Of a stretch of DNA of 5,711 nucleotides, positions 1 to 5,711 are shown one piece after another. This DNA is from an uncultured Porphyromonas sp. Lineage in GTDB: Bacteria > Bacteroidota > Bacteroidia > Bacteroidales > Porphyromonadaceae. Under the pieces are notes generated by a model that had not been told where the DNA came from, did not search any database, and saw only the letters and a list, made by a program, of their open reading frames with translations. The DNA is taken from positions 1 to 5,711 of the forward strand of contig CAMIEW010000075.1 in the NCBI GenBank assembly GCA_946222055.1, in the 5' to 3' direction. Position 1 is the stretch's first letter, and the number at the start of each line of letters is the position of its first letter. The position numbers and the translations under genes are program-made.

Positions 1-522
1 ACCCGAGCCCTACGTGATGTCACCATCTCTCACGGCGGCACCTATACCCCTGCCGCTGTCGGCGAGGTGAATGTGGTGACGAAGATGAAGGAGGTGGGTG
101 CGCTGATCGGTGGTGAGGGCAATGGCGGTGTGATCTACCCTAAGGCTCACTATGGACGTGACGCTCTCGTAGGCATTGCGCTCTTCCTTACCATGATGGC
201 AAAGCGCTTCCTTAAGCCGACCCAGATCAAGGCGCTCCTACCGCAGTATGCTATGGTGAAAAAGCGTCAGGATCTCACCGGTCTCGATGTGGACAGGATC
301 TTTGACGACATCAAGAGAGCATATAAGGATCAGTCCATCACCACCATTGATGGAGTGAAGATAGACTTTGCCGACCGCTGGGTACATCTCCGCAAGAGCA
401 ATACAGAGCCGATCATGAGGATCTATGCCGAGGCGCCCACCGAGGCTGAGGCTGATGCGATAGCGGAGGAGGTCATCTCACACTTTGCTCCCCACGAGAC
501 CAATCTCGATGCGTATAAGTAA
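1..522 (+). CDS. glmM: Phosphoglucosamine mutase / phosphohexomutase (GlmM type), 3' part only
   Basis: This is the C-terminal 173 residues of an alpha-D-phosphohexomutase; the frame is open to the left edge, so the start lies outside the window. The family moves phosphate between C6 and C1 of a hexose or hexosamine through a phosphoserine in the N-terminal part, which is not visible here. Two family landmarks are visible: the sugar-binding loop GEGNGG at fragment residues 38-43, followed by VIYPKAHYGRD, and the phosphate-binding loop RKSNTEPIMRIYAEA at 131-145 in the C-terminal domain. The stop is TAA at 520-522. The GlmM role (glucosamine-6-P to glucosamine-1-P, for peptidoglycan and LPS precursors) is my preferred reading, because Bacteroidetes proteins with VGEVNVVTKMKE are usually named this way. 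Phosphomannomutase or phosphoglucomutase activity cannot be excluded from the C-terminus. Its last 14 bases overlap the start of pepT. Confidence 0.85.
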   Translation, partial: TRALRDVTISHGGTYTPAAVGEVNVVTKMKEVGALIGGEGNGGVIYPKAHYGRDALVGIALFLTMMAKRFLKPTQIKALLPQYAMVKKRQDLTGLDVDRIFDDIKRAYKDQSITTIDGVKIDFADRWVHLRKSNTEPIMRIYAEAPTEAEADAIAEEVISHFAPHETNLDAYK

Positions 523-1735
523 GGAGAGCATCGTCAAGCGTTTCCTCCGCTACGTCTCCCTCGAGACTACGTCTGACCCCATGAGCGAGGAGACTCCCTC
601 CTCGGATAAGGAGTGGGATCTGGCGCATCTCCTCTGCTTCGAGCTGCAAGGTATGGGGCTCGCAGCAGCGGTGGACGATCACTGCTACGTCACGGCTACC
701 ATCCCGGCCGTGGGGATGAAGGATAAGCCGGTGATCGGCCTGATAGCCCACCTGGACACCTCGCCTGATGCTTCCGGAAGGGACGTCAAGCCACGTATCG
801 TCCACTACGAGGGCGGAGAGATCGTACTTAATGAGGAGAAGGACATTACTCTCTCCCCACAGAAGTTCCCTGAGCTGGCACAGTACGTGGGTCAAGAGCT
901 GATCGTCACTGATGGCACCACGCTTCTCGGTGCGGACGATAAGGCCGGCGTCGCAGCCATTATGGAGCTAGCGCACTACCTCACCACCCATCCCGAGATC
1001 CCCCATGGGGAGATCCGGATCGGCTTTACCCCCGATGAGGAGATCGGCAGAGGGGCTTCGCTCTTCGACGTGAAGGGCTTCGGTGCAGACTTTGCCTATA
1101 CCGTGGATGGCGGAGCTATCGGTGAGCTGCAGTACGAGAACTTCAACGCCGCCTCCGCCACCATACACTGTCATGGACTCAACGTCCACCCCGGAGACGC
1201 CAAAGGCAAGATGATCAACGCCATGCGTCTCGCCATGGACTTCGATAACGCCCTACCCGACCAGCGACCCTCCACGACCGAGGGGCGGGAGGGATTCTAC
1301 CACCTCGTCTCTATGACCGGCACCGTAGAGGAGTCGGAGCTGGAGTATATCCTTCGGGACTTCGACAGCGAGGCACTCGAGGAGCGCAAGGACACACTAG
1401 TCCGCACAGCGGCGGCGATCAATTCTCGCTACGGCGAGGAGCGCATCACCGTCACCGTCCGCGACCAGTACCGCAATATGCTGGAGTGCCTGATCTATCG
1501 GATGGAGATCGTCGACCACGCCGCCGAGGCGATGAAACGGCTCGGTATAGAGCCGATCACGTCGCCCATCAGGGGCGGCACCGACGGCGCCACACTCAGC
1601 CATAAGGGACTCCCCTGTCCCAATCTATTTGCCGGCGGACTCAACTTCCACGGCATCTACGAGTACCTCCCTATCCCCTCACTCGTGATGGCGGCAGAAA
1701 CCCTGCTCGAGATCGTCACCACCGAAGTGAGATAG
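509..1735 (+). CDS. pepT: Peptidase T (tripeptide aminopeptidase, M20 zinc peptidase)
   Basis: This cytoplasmic di-zinc aminopeptidase removes the N-terminal residue from tripeptides. The M20B metal and catalytic motifs are all present in order: HLDTS at residues 81-85 (zinc His and catalytic Asp), GADDKAG at 141-147 (bridging Asp), PDEEIG at 175-180 (catalytic Glu and zinc ligand), TVDGG at 198-202 (zinc Asp), and the NFHG His at 381. The dimerisation-domain motif NVHPGDAKGKM starts at 225, and IRGGTDG lies at 354-360. The ATG at 509 gives 408 residues, the same length as E. coli PepT as I remember it, with an N-terminus (ESIVKRFLRYVSLET) that aligns well. The upstream in-frame TTG at 485 would add eight residues without family support. 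The start lies inside the end of the mutase gene, and I see no good Shine-Dalgarno sequence, so translational coupling is likely. The protein looks intact and functional. In a peptide-fermenting bacterium it would complete the breakdown of imported peptides. Confidence 0.95.
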   Translation: MRISKESIVKRFLRYVSLETTSDPMSEETPSSDKEWDLAHLLCFELQGMGLAAAVDDHCYVTATIPAVGMKDKPVIGLIAHLDTSPDASGRDVKPRIVHYEGGEIVLNEEKDITLSPQKFPELAQYVGQELIVTDGTTLLGADDKAGVAAIMELAHYLTTHPEIPHGEIRIGFTPDEEIGRGASLFDVKGFGADFAYTVDGGAIGELQYENFNAASATIHCHGLNVHPGDAKGKMINAMRLAMDFDNALPDQRPSTTEGREGFYHLVSMTGTVEESELEYILRDFDSEALEERKDTLVRTAAAINSRYGEERITVTVRDQYRNMLECLIYRMEIVDHAAEAMKRLGIEPITSPIRGGTDGATLSHKGLPCPNLFAGGLNFHGIYEYLPIPSLVMAAETLLEIVTTEVR

Positions 1736-1779
1736 CAAGACAACCTTTTTACACAAAACTCAATACAAACTATCAATCT
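1736..1779 (+). promoter_or_regulatory. AT-rich leader of gcvT, no clear promoter or Shine-Dalgarno
   Basis: The 44-base gap between pepT and gcvT is much richer in A and T than its flanks and ends in the A-rich run acaaactatcaatct before the ATG. I see no TAnnTTTG promoter box and no GGAGG-like site in it. A-rich, unstructured leaders of this kind are typical of Bacteroidetes translation starts, so this is best read as a translation initiation region. Whether it also carries a weak promoter cannot be decided. It is too short for a glycine riboswitch. Confidence 0.35.
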
Positions 1780-2874
1780 ATGGAACTAAAAAAAACCCCC
1801 TTCCATGACATCCATGTCAAGCTCGGAGCCAAGATGACCAACTTCGCCGGCTACGATATGCCGATCCAGTATCCCGATGGCATCGTTGCTGAGCATATGG
1901 CAGTCCTCGAGAGCGTCGGCGTCTTCGACGTCTCCCACATGGGCGCCCTCTTTGTCAGTGGTCCCAAGGCTGAGGAGTTCCTCCAGAATGTCTGCTCCAA
2001 CGACATCTCCAAGCTCGAGGACGGCAAGGCGCAGTACAACTACTACCCCAATGACGAAGGTGGTATCGTCGATGACTTCATCGCCTACTGCTTCGGTGAC
2101 TACTACATGCTGGTCGCCAATGCAGCCAATATCGAGAAGGACTTCAAGTGGATCTCCGACCACAAGATCGACGGCGTAGAGCTGGAGAACCGCTCTGAGC
2201 GGATGAGCATCCTCGCTGTCCAGGGGCCCAAGGCCAAGGAGACGATCCAGAAGCTCGTCGACATCGACGTCGATGCGATCCCTTACTACAGCTTCCACAG
2301 AGGAAAGTTCCACGGCGAGGAGGTGCTGGTATCCAATACCGGCTACACCGGCGCCGGTGGTTACGAGCTCTACATCCAGGACATCAAGGATCCAGAGAAC
2401 TTCTGGAATCAGCTCTTCGAGGCAGGGAAGGAGTTTGACATCAAGCCGGTCGGCCTCGGTGCTCGTGACACCCTCCGTCTGGAGATGGGATTCTGCCTCT
2501 ATGGCAACGACATCGATGACACCACCAATCCCTACGCCGCCGGGCTCGGCTGGACAACGAAGCTGATCGATGGCAAGGAGAATCTCCCCGGCCGCAAGAT
2601 CCTCGAGGATGCTAAGGCTAACGGCACCGAGTACCGTCTCGTCGGCATCGAGCTTAAGGGTCGCGGTGTACCTCGCGAGGGTTACAAGGTGACCGATGGC
2701 AATGGCAAGGAGATTGGTCACCTCACCTCAGGTACCATGTCTCCCGCGCTCAAGAAGGGCATCGCCCTCGGCTACGTCCTCACCGACTACAAGAAGCCTG
2801 AGACCAAGGTCGCCATTGAGATCCGTGGCAAGGAGGTAGAGGCAGAGGTAATCAAGCTCCCCTTCCGCAAGTAA
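1780..2874 (+). CDS. gcvT: Aminomethyltransferase, glycine cleavage system T protein
   Basis: GcvT takes the aminomethyl group carried on the lipoyl arm of GcvH, releases ammonia and passes the methylene unit to tetrahydrofolate. The 364-residue product has the usual length and layout. It shows FAGYDMPIQY near residue 22, GVFDVSHMG at 47-55, and GGIVDDF at 94-100 with the catalytic Asp (98 or 99). It also has QGPKA at 148-152, SNTGYTGAGGYE at 185-196, whose Tyr189 and Glu196 match folate-site positions as I recall them from solved structures, GLGARDTLRLEMG at 225-237 and TSGTMSP at 316-322. The end KLPFRK is typical. Ile is almost always ATC and, after codon 5, Lys is always AAG, which suggests high expression. 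gcvH and gcvP are not adjacent, unlike the E. coli gcvTHP operon. The gene follows pepT after 44 bases and is closed by a strong terminator. An A8C5 run occupies codons 3-7. Confidence 0.96.
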   Translation: MELKKTPFHDIHVKLGAKMTNFAGYDMPIQYPDGIVAEHMAVLESVGVFDVSHMGALFVSGPKAEEFLQNVCSNDISKLEDGKAQYNYYPNDEGGIVDDFIAYCFGDYYMLVANAANIEKDFKWISDHKIDGVELENRSERMSILAVQGPKAKETIQKLVDIDVDAIPYYSFHRGKFHGEEVLVSNTGYTGAGGYELYIQDIKDPENFWNQLFEAGKEFDIKPVGLGARDTLRLEMGFCLYGNDIDDTTNPYAAGLGWTTKLIDGKENLPGRKILEDAKANGTEYRLVGIELKGRGVPREGYKVTDGNGKEIGHLTSGTMSPALKKGIALGYVLTDYKKPETKVAIEIRGKEVEAEVIKLPFRK

Positions 2875-2895
2875 GCGATTACTCACTATATATCT

Positions 2896-2939
2896 AACCA
2901 GGTCCGGAGGAGACATCCCCCTCCGGACCTGGTTTTTTT
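2896..2939 (+). terminator. Strong intrinsic terminator after gcvT
   Basis: A perfect 15-bp inverted repeat, AACCAGGTCCGGAGG at 2896-2910 and its exact complement at 2920-2934, encloses a 9-base loop and runs into a T tract (2933-2939, seven Ts, the first two in the stem). It begins 21 bases after the gcvT stop codon. The GC-rich stem plus T run is a classic Rho-independent terminator, and it separates the metabolic block from the efflux operon. No opposing gene lies downstream, so it is most likely used in the + direction only. Confidence 0.93.
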
Positions 2940-2940
2940 A

Positions 2941-3067
2941 TACCCTCACAGAGCCTCAAACCGCAGGTCCTAGTGACTCCAAACCAATACCGGTAAAGGA
3001 CTCTACCCTTCTGAGTCCCGAATAATAGGTCTATTGGGGAGAAAAAAAGCCCCTGAAATATATAGAT
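2941..3067. other. Non-coding spacer between terminator and efflux promoter
   Basis: I see no gene here. Small symmetric elements are present: GGACTC at 2998-3003 paired with GAGTCC at 3013-3018 across 9 bases; AATAG-GT-CTATT at 3024-3035; and GGGG at 3036-3039 facing CCCC at 3050-3053 around an A-rich loop. All are short enough to be chance. The middle one could be a protein-binding palindrome, but nothing else supports that. Confidence 0.3.
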
Positions 3068-3093
3068 TACACTTTGCAGGTAGAAAAAGTGTA
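3068..3093. promoter_or_regulatory. Putative TetR operator, 8-bp inverted repeat
   Basis: TACACTTT at 3068-3075 and AAAGTGTA at 3086-3093 are exact reverse complements separated by 10 bases, giving a 26-bp dyad. It lies 40 bases before the start codon of a TetR-family gene and covers the promoter spacer, with its right arm reaching into the -7 box at 3092. Size, symmetry and position all fit the operator of a TetR-type dimer that represses its own transcription. The pairing with this regulator is an inference; only the repeat itself is seen. Confidence 0.65.
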
Positions 3094-3099
3094 TATTTG
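3073..3099 (+). promoter_or_regulatory. Bacteroidetes-type promoter of the tetR-efflux operon
   Basis: TATATTTG at 3092-3099 matches the Bacteroidetes -7 consensus TAnnTTTG exactly. A TTTG at 3073-3076 could serve as the -33 element, but the gap of 15 bases is shorter than the roughly 19 usually described, so the upstream element is uncertain. Transcription would begin a few bases after 3099, leaving a leader of about 25-30 bases with the A-rich stretch typical of starts without Shine-Dalgarno pairing. Confidence 0.65.
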
Positions 3100-3132
3100 T
3101 CCGTGAATAGGAACCAATAAACCGATATAACT

Positions 3133-3747
3133 ATGGGTCAAAGCCGAAAAGACAAGTATGTGAGCAAAGCCATTGACATCCTCAAGCAGGAGGGATTCCT
3201 CCTCTCGCTGGATGAGATGGCAGCCCGGATGGGCGTAACGAAGAAGACGCTCTACAACAACTTCTCCTCCAAGGAGGGGCTGCTTAAGGAGTGCGTTCAT
3301 GCCATCTCTGCGGACTTCCAGAGCGCCATCTCTCTCCTGGACGATGAGGAGCACTCAGCCATTGAGTGCCTGATCCGTTGCTTCGAGCAGCTGGACGAGC
3401 TCTTCGAGACGCTCAATCCCGTATTCTTCTCCGACCTGATGCGGAGCAACCCCAATCAGGCGATGCTGGAGCATGCGATCGGATCCAATTTCTTTGGTGG
3501 CAAGATGCATGCTAATCTACGACGAGGGGTGGAGACCGGACTTTACAGAGCTGATCTGGACATCCCCTTTATGTGCGAGTATCTCTCGTACTCTGTCTTT
3601 GGCTTCTACATCAATGCCGTGGTGCGTAATAAGCTACTCCCCGCAGGGAGCTACTTTACCACCATACTGGGGTACCACCTGCGCGCCATCGTCTCCGAGG
3701 AAGGAAATCAACTCTTATACACCACTTACCATGATATCATCCAATAG
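3133..3747 (+). CDS. TetR/AcrR-family transcriptional regulator of efflux operon
   Basis: This is a 204-residue one-component regulator. The N-terminal DNA-binding domain is clear: helix 1 around residues 8-20 (KYVSKAIDILKQEG), then a helix-turn-helix in 24-51 with LDEMAARMGVTKKTLYNNFSSKEGLL, in which the recognition helix VTKKTLYNNF and the following SKEGL are hallmark TetR positions. Residues from about 60 to 195 form the variable helical ligand-binding and dimerisation domain, so the ligand cannot be named. The gene is first in a set with an outer-membrane channel and a periplasmic adaptor, and it overlaps the channel gene by 17 bases. It therefore most likely represses the pump and itself, and is released by a pump substrate or a membrane or bile-like stress compound. 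The ATG at 3133 is preferred because it lies at a typical distance from the promoter and gives the normal short N-terminal arm. Confidence 0.92.
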   Translation: MGQSRKDKYVSKAIDILKQEGFLLSLDEMAARMGVTKKTLYNNFSSKEGLLKECVHAISADFQSAISLLDDEEHSAIECLIRCFEQLDELFETLNPVFFSDLMRSNPNQAMLEHAIGSNFFGGKMHANLRRGVETGLYRADLDIPFMCEYLSYSVFGFYINAVVRNKLLPAGSYFTTILGYHLRAIVSEEGNQLLYTTYHDIIQ

Positions 3748-5110
3748 TCGCTTGGTGATGCTCGTCCTCGGCCTGCTCCTGCTCTCGGTCTCGGGGCACG
3801 CTCAGGAGGGCTACACACTGCAGCAGTGCCTCGGCTATGCCGTGGAGCACAATAGCAATGTCAAGAAGTCTGCCTATGATCGTGAGAAGGCTGAGCGAGC
3901 CCGCCAGGAGGTGCTCGGCGCTCTCCTGCCACAGATCAGCGGTTCCGCAGGGCTTAATGACAACCTGAAGAAGGCAAAGTTTATCATGCCTAACTTCATG
4001 AATAACTTCCTCCCCGAGAAGATGCGCGACCCCAATGCGTCAGAGTACATGACCATCGAGATGGGAACAAAGTACAGTGCCAATGCGGGCGTGTCGCTTA
4101 ATCAGCAGCTGCTCAATATGTCGCTCTTCAATACCCTCGACATTGCCAAGGTCTCTCGGCAGATGGCAGAGCTGGGCGCCCTCTCGACGGAAGAGGATGT
4201 GATCGCTCAGACCGCCACCCTCTACTACGGGGTACAGGTCACGCAGTACGCTGCGTCACAGATGCTACGGAGTGTGGAGCTGGTGGAGCAGATGCTCCGG
4301 ATGATGGAGGTCAATTACGCCAGTGGCTTGGTCAAGAAGGTGGATGTGGATCGGCTGAAGGTCAACCTCACCAACCTCAAGACCCAGCAGTCAGCGATAG
4401 AGAGCGGACTCGAGGTGCAGAAGAACCTGCTCAAGCTGCAGATGGGCTTTGAGGTGACAGAGCCGATAGCGATTCCGCCTTTGGACCTTAGCCTTTTGGC
4501 TCAGCAGGAGGTCGCAGTAGTGGCCGCCCCCACCTTTGAGCCCGTTAGGCATGTCGCCTACAAGCAGCTGCAGCAGCGGGAGAGGATGGCACAGCTGCAG
4601 GAGCGGGCAAAGAAGTACGAGTACCTCCCGACGCTCTCTCTCGCACTCAACCTGCAGTACAATCATATGAGCGATCAGCTCTTCGGCGGGGCAACCAACT
4701 ACGGCTACCCCACCGCCATAGTCGGGGTGAGTCTTCGGATGCCGATCTTCAGCGGCGGCTCTCGCCTCGCCAAGGTGCGCGAGAGTCACCTCGACCTGCT
4801 CAAGGCGCAGGAGGATCTGCACGCACTCGATCAGTCGCTACGCATGGCTCACCTCAATGCTTCACTTAAGCTCAAAGACACACAGCGCACCATCTCTCTA
4901 CAGGAGGACAATAAGGCACTCGCCGAGCAGGTATTTGACCTTGCGCAGAAGAATTACAGCCTCGGCGTCGCCTCACTCTCCGATGTCCTCAATGCGAGCC
5001 AGTCTCTCGTGCAGGCACAGATGTCCTACGCCAGCGCTCTCGGGGATTATATGAAGGCCTTCATCGACCTCAAGAAGAGCCGCGGTGAGATACGAGACCT
5101 TATGGAATAA
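3731..5110 (+). CDS. TolC-like outer-membrane efflux channel protein (OEP family)
   Basis: This is the outer-membrane and periplasmic tunnel component of a tripartite exporter, predicted to form a trimer. The ATG at 3731 gives 459 residues with a Sec signal peptide: Arg7, a hydrophobic core at about 8-20, and likely cleavage after GHA at residue 24. There is no lipobox cysteine at the cleavage site, so it is not a lipoprotein. Two OEP repeats are visible. The first runs from YTLQQCLGYA (28) through LLPQISGSAG (65) and YSANAGVSLNQQ (115) to the helical stretch with NYASGLVKKVDVDRL (195). The second runs from YLPTLSLALNLQY (298) through AIVGVSLRMPIFSGG (329) to NYSLGVASLSDVLNASQSL (408). The in-frame region upstream, back to 3473, is only an open frame inside the regulator gene. 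An alternative ATG at 3758 would lose the charged N-region. Order and overlap place it in one transcript with the regulator and adaptor. The Porphyromonas gingivalis Xep pump is a possible relative, but I cannot verify this. Confidence 0.93.
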   Translation: MISSNSRLVMLVLGLLLLSVSGHAQEGYTLQQCLGYAVEHNSNVKKSAYDREKAERARQEVLGALLPQISGSAGLNDNLKKAKFIMPNFMNNFLPEKMRDPNASEYMTIEMGTKYSANAGVSLNQQLLNMSLFNTLDIAKVSRQMAELGALSTEEDVIAQTATLYYGVQVTQYAASQMLRSVELVEQMLRMMEVNYASGLVKKVDVDRLKVNLTNLKTQQSAIESGLEVQKNLLKLQMGFEVTEPIAIPPLDLSLLAQQEVAVVAAPTFEPVRHVAYKQLQQRERMAQLQERAKKYEYLPTLSLALNLQYNHMSDQLFGGATNYGYPTAIVGVSLRMPIFSGGSRLAKVRESHLDLLKAQEDLHALDQSLRMAHLNASLKLKDTQRTISLQEDNKALAEQVFDLAQKNYSLGVASLSDVLNASQSLVQAQMSYASALGDYMKAFIDLKKSRGEIRDLME

Positions 5111-5138
5111 TAGTCACACTTCAGCATTATACTTAGTC

Positions 5139-5711
5139 ATGAAACGAAAAATCTATCTTCCACTAACTATCGTCTTGGCTATTGGGCTCATCGTACTGGT
5201 CTTGGTCCTGAATAAGAAGGCGACCGATGCTAAGACTGAGAGTCTCATGGAGGGGCAGTCCGCTGTTGCCGTCCGCACGGAGACAATTAGCGAGAGCAAT
5301 TATACCTCCTCCTTTGTCTCAAATGGACTCGTATCCGGAGCCCACGATCTCTCCTTTGTGTCCGGCATCGGCGGGCGAGTGATGTCGATCTATGCTGATG
5401 AGGGAGACCGTGTCTCCAAAGGGAAGCTCCTCGTGCAGCTCGATGTGGAGACGCTGAGAGCCGATGCCGAGTCTGCCCGTGTCGCTTATGAGGCGGCGAA
5501 GAGAGACTATGAGCGATACAGTCAGGCACATAGCCAGGGCGGTGTCACCGATCAGCAGCTCAGTGCGATGAATACCCAGATGGTAGCCGCGGAGGGACGC
5601 TATGTCTCCAGTCGTCGTCGCCTGGCAGACGCTTCTATACAGGCTCCCATCTCAGGCGAGATCTACAAGCGGTATGTGGAGGTCGGCAGCTATGTCAATC
5701 CCGGCGCCAAG
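5139..5711 (+). CDS. Periplasmic adaptor (membrane fusion) protein of RND-type efflux pump, 5' part
   Basis: The first 191 residues of an HlyD/AcrA-type adaptor are visible; the frame is still open at the window edge. The adaptor bridges the inner-membrane transporter and the TolC-like channel. The N-terminus MKRKIYLPLTIVLAIGLIVL is a short basic segment plus one hydrophobic helix (about 6-24). There is no cysteine, so it is probably held by an uncleaved anchor or secreted rather than lipidated. Residues 72-102 form the first lipoyl half-motif (GGRVMSIYADEGDRVSKGKLLVQLD), 104-162 a short alpha-helical hairpin, and 165-189 the second lipoyl half (ASIQAPISGEIYKRYVEVGSYVNPG). The beta-barrel and membrane-proximal domains lie beyond the edge. 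It starts 28 bases after the channel gene, in the same operon. The short hairpin and gene order favour an RND pump, with an AcrB-like gene expected next, but an ABC (MacB-like) partner is possible. Confidence 0.9.
   Translation, partial: MKRKIYLPLTIVLAIGLIVLVLVLNKKATDAKTESLMEGQSAVAVRTETISESNYTSSFVSNGLVSGAHDLSFVSGIGGRVMSIYADEGDRVSKGKLLVQLDVETLRADAESARVAYEAAKRDYERYSQAHSQGGVTDQQLSAMNTQMVAAEGRYVSSRRRLADASIQAPISGEIYKRYVEVGSYVNPGAK

Noticed and set aside
485..508. TTG start for pepT eight codons further upstream
   Set aside because: The ATG at 509 gives 408 residues and an N-terminus that matches the family; the extra residues have no support.
67..522. Independent 151-residue protein starting at GTG 67
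   Set aside because: The same frame is open to base 1 and codes for conserved mutase sequence upstream of 67, so the GTG is an internal valine codon.
473..895. Minus-strand open frame under the start of pepT
   Set aside because: It overlaps conserved pepT sequence including the HLDTS region and has no recognisable domain.
1736..1779. Glycine riboswitch ahead of gcvT
   Set aside because: The gap of 44 bases is far too short for the aptamer and shows no conserved paired core.
1786..2721. 311-codon open frame on the minus strand within gcvT
   Set aside because: It is fully antisense to a well-recognised gene, its product is an unordered mix rich in Val, Leu, Asp and Glu with no known motif, and strong codon bias of gcvT explains the lack of stops.
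3473..3730. Upstream in-frame extension of the TolC-like gene
   Set aside because: It lies inside the TetR gene and would bury the signal peptide 86 residues into the protein; the ATG at 3731 gives a proper Sec signal.
4391..4822. Minus-strand open frame within the channel gene
   Set aside because: It is a composition shadow, rich in Leu, Glu and His, with no motif and no leader.
5111..5138. Second regulator half-site (ACACTT at 5116-5121) and direct repeat TAGTC
   Set aside because: There is no matching right arm and the 5-base repeats are expected by chance.
1..5711. Hidden novel system such as a defence island, retroelement, CRISPR array or toxin-antitoxin pair
   Set aside because: Every large open region is taken by a recognised housekeeping or efflux gene; no repeat array, mobile-element end or unusual gene set was seen.

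Overview
The window looks like ordinary chromosomal DNA of a Bacteroidales bacterium. I suspect a Porphyromonas-like, amino-acid-fermenting member, but this is an inference. It rests on remembered resemblance of the encoded proteins to Bacteroidetes homologues, on gene starts without clear Shine-Dalgarno sequences, and on a TAnnTTTG-type promoter element ahead of the regulator gene. Base composition is moderately GC-rich in the genes and clearly AT-richer in the promoter region. All genes read on the + strand and coding density is high.

Left half (1-2940): the 3' end of a hexose-phosphate mutase of the GlmM type (UDP-GlcNAc and cell-wall precursor supply) runs with a 14-base overlap into a complete peptidase T gene (pepT, tripeptide hydrolysis). 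A 44-base gap then leads to a complete gcvT (aminomethyltransferase, the T-protein of the glycine cleavage system). A strong intrinsic terminator with a perfect 15-bp stem closes this block. PepT and GcvT together fit a cell that lives on peptides: one frees amino acids including glycine, the other helps turn glycine into one-carbon units, CO2 and ammonia.

Middle (2941-3132): a non-coding stretch with a few weak hairpins, followed by a promoter region. An 8-bp inverted repeat (TACACTTT-N10-AAAGTGTA) covers the spacer and the edge of the -7 box, and is a good candidate for the operator of the regulator next to it.

Right half (3133-5711): the start of a tripartite efflux operon. It holds a TetR/AcrR-family regulator, an outer-membrane TolC-like channel that overlaps the regulator by 17 bases, and the first 191 codons of a periplasmic adaptor (HlyD/AcrA type) that runs off the window edge. 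An inner-membrane transporter, most likely RND (AcrB-like), is expected next. The regulator as first gene, the operator over its promoter and the overlapping reading frames suggest a self-regulated pump whose inducer is sensed by the TetR protein.

I found no CRISPR, mobile element, RNA gene or novel system. The points most worth a check are the putative operator, the two gene overlaps, and the A8C5 tract at the start of gcvT.
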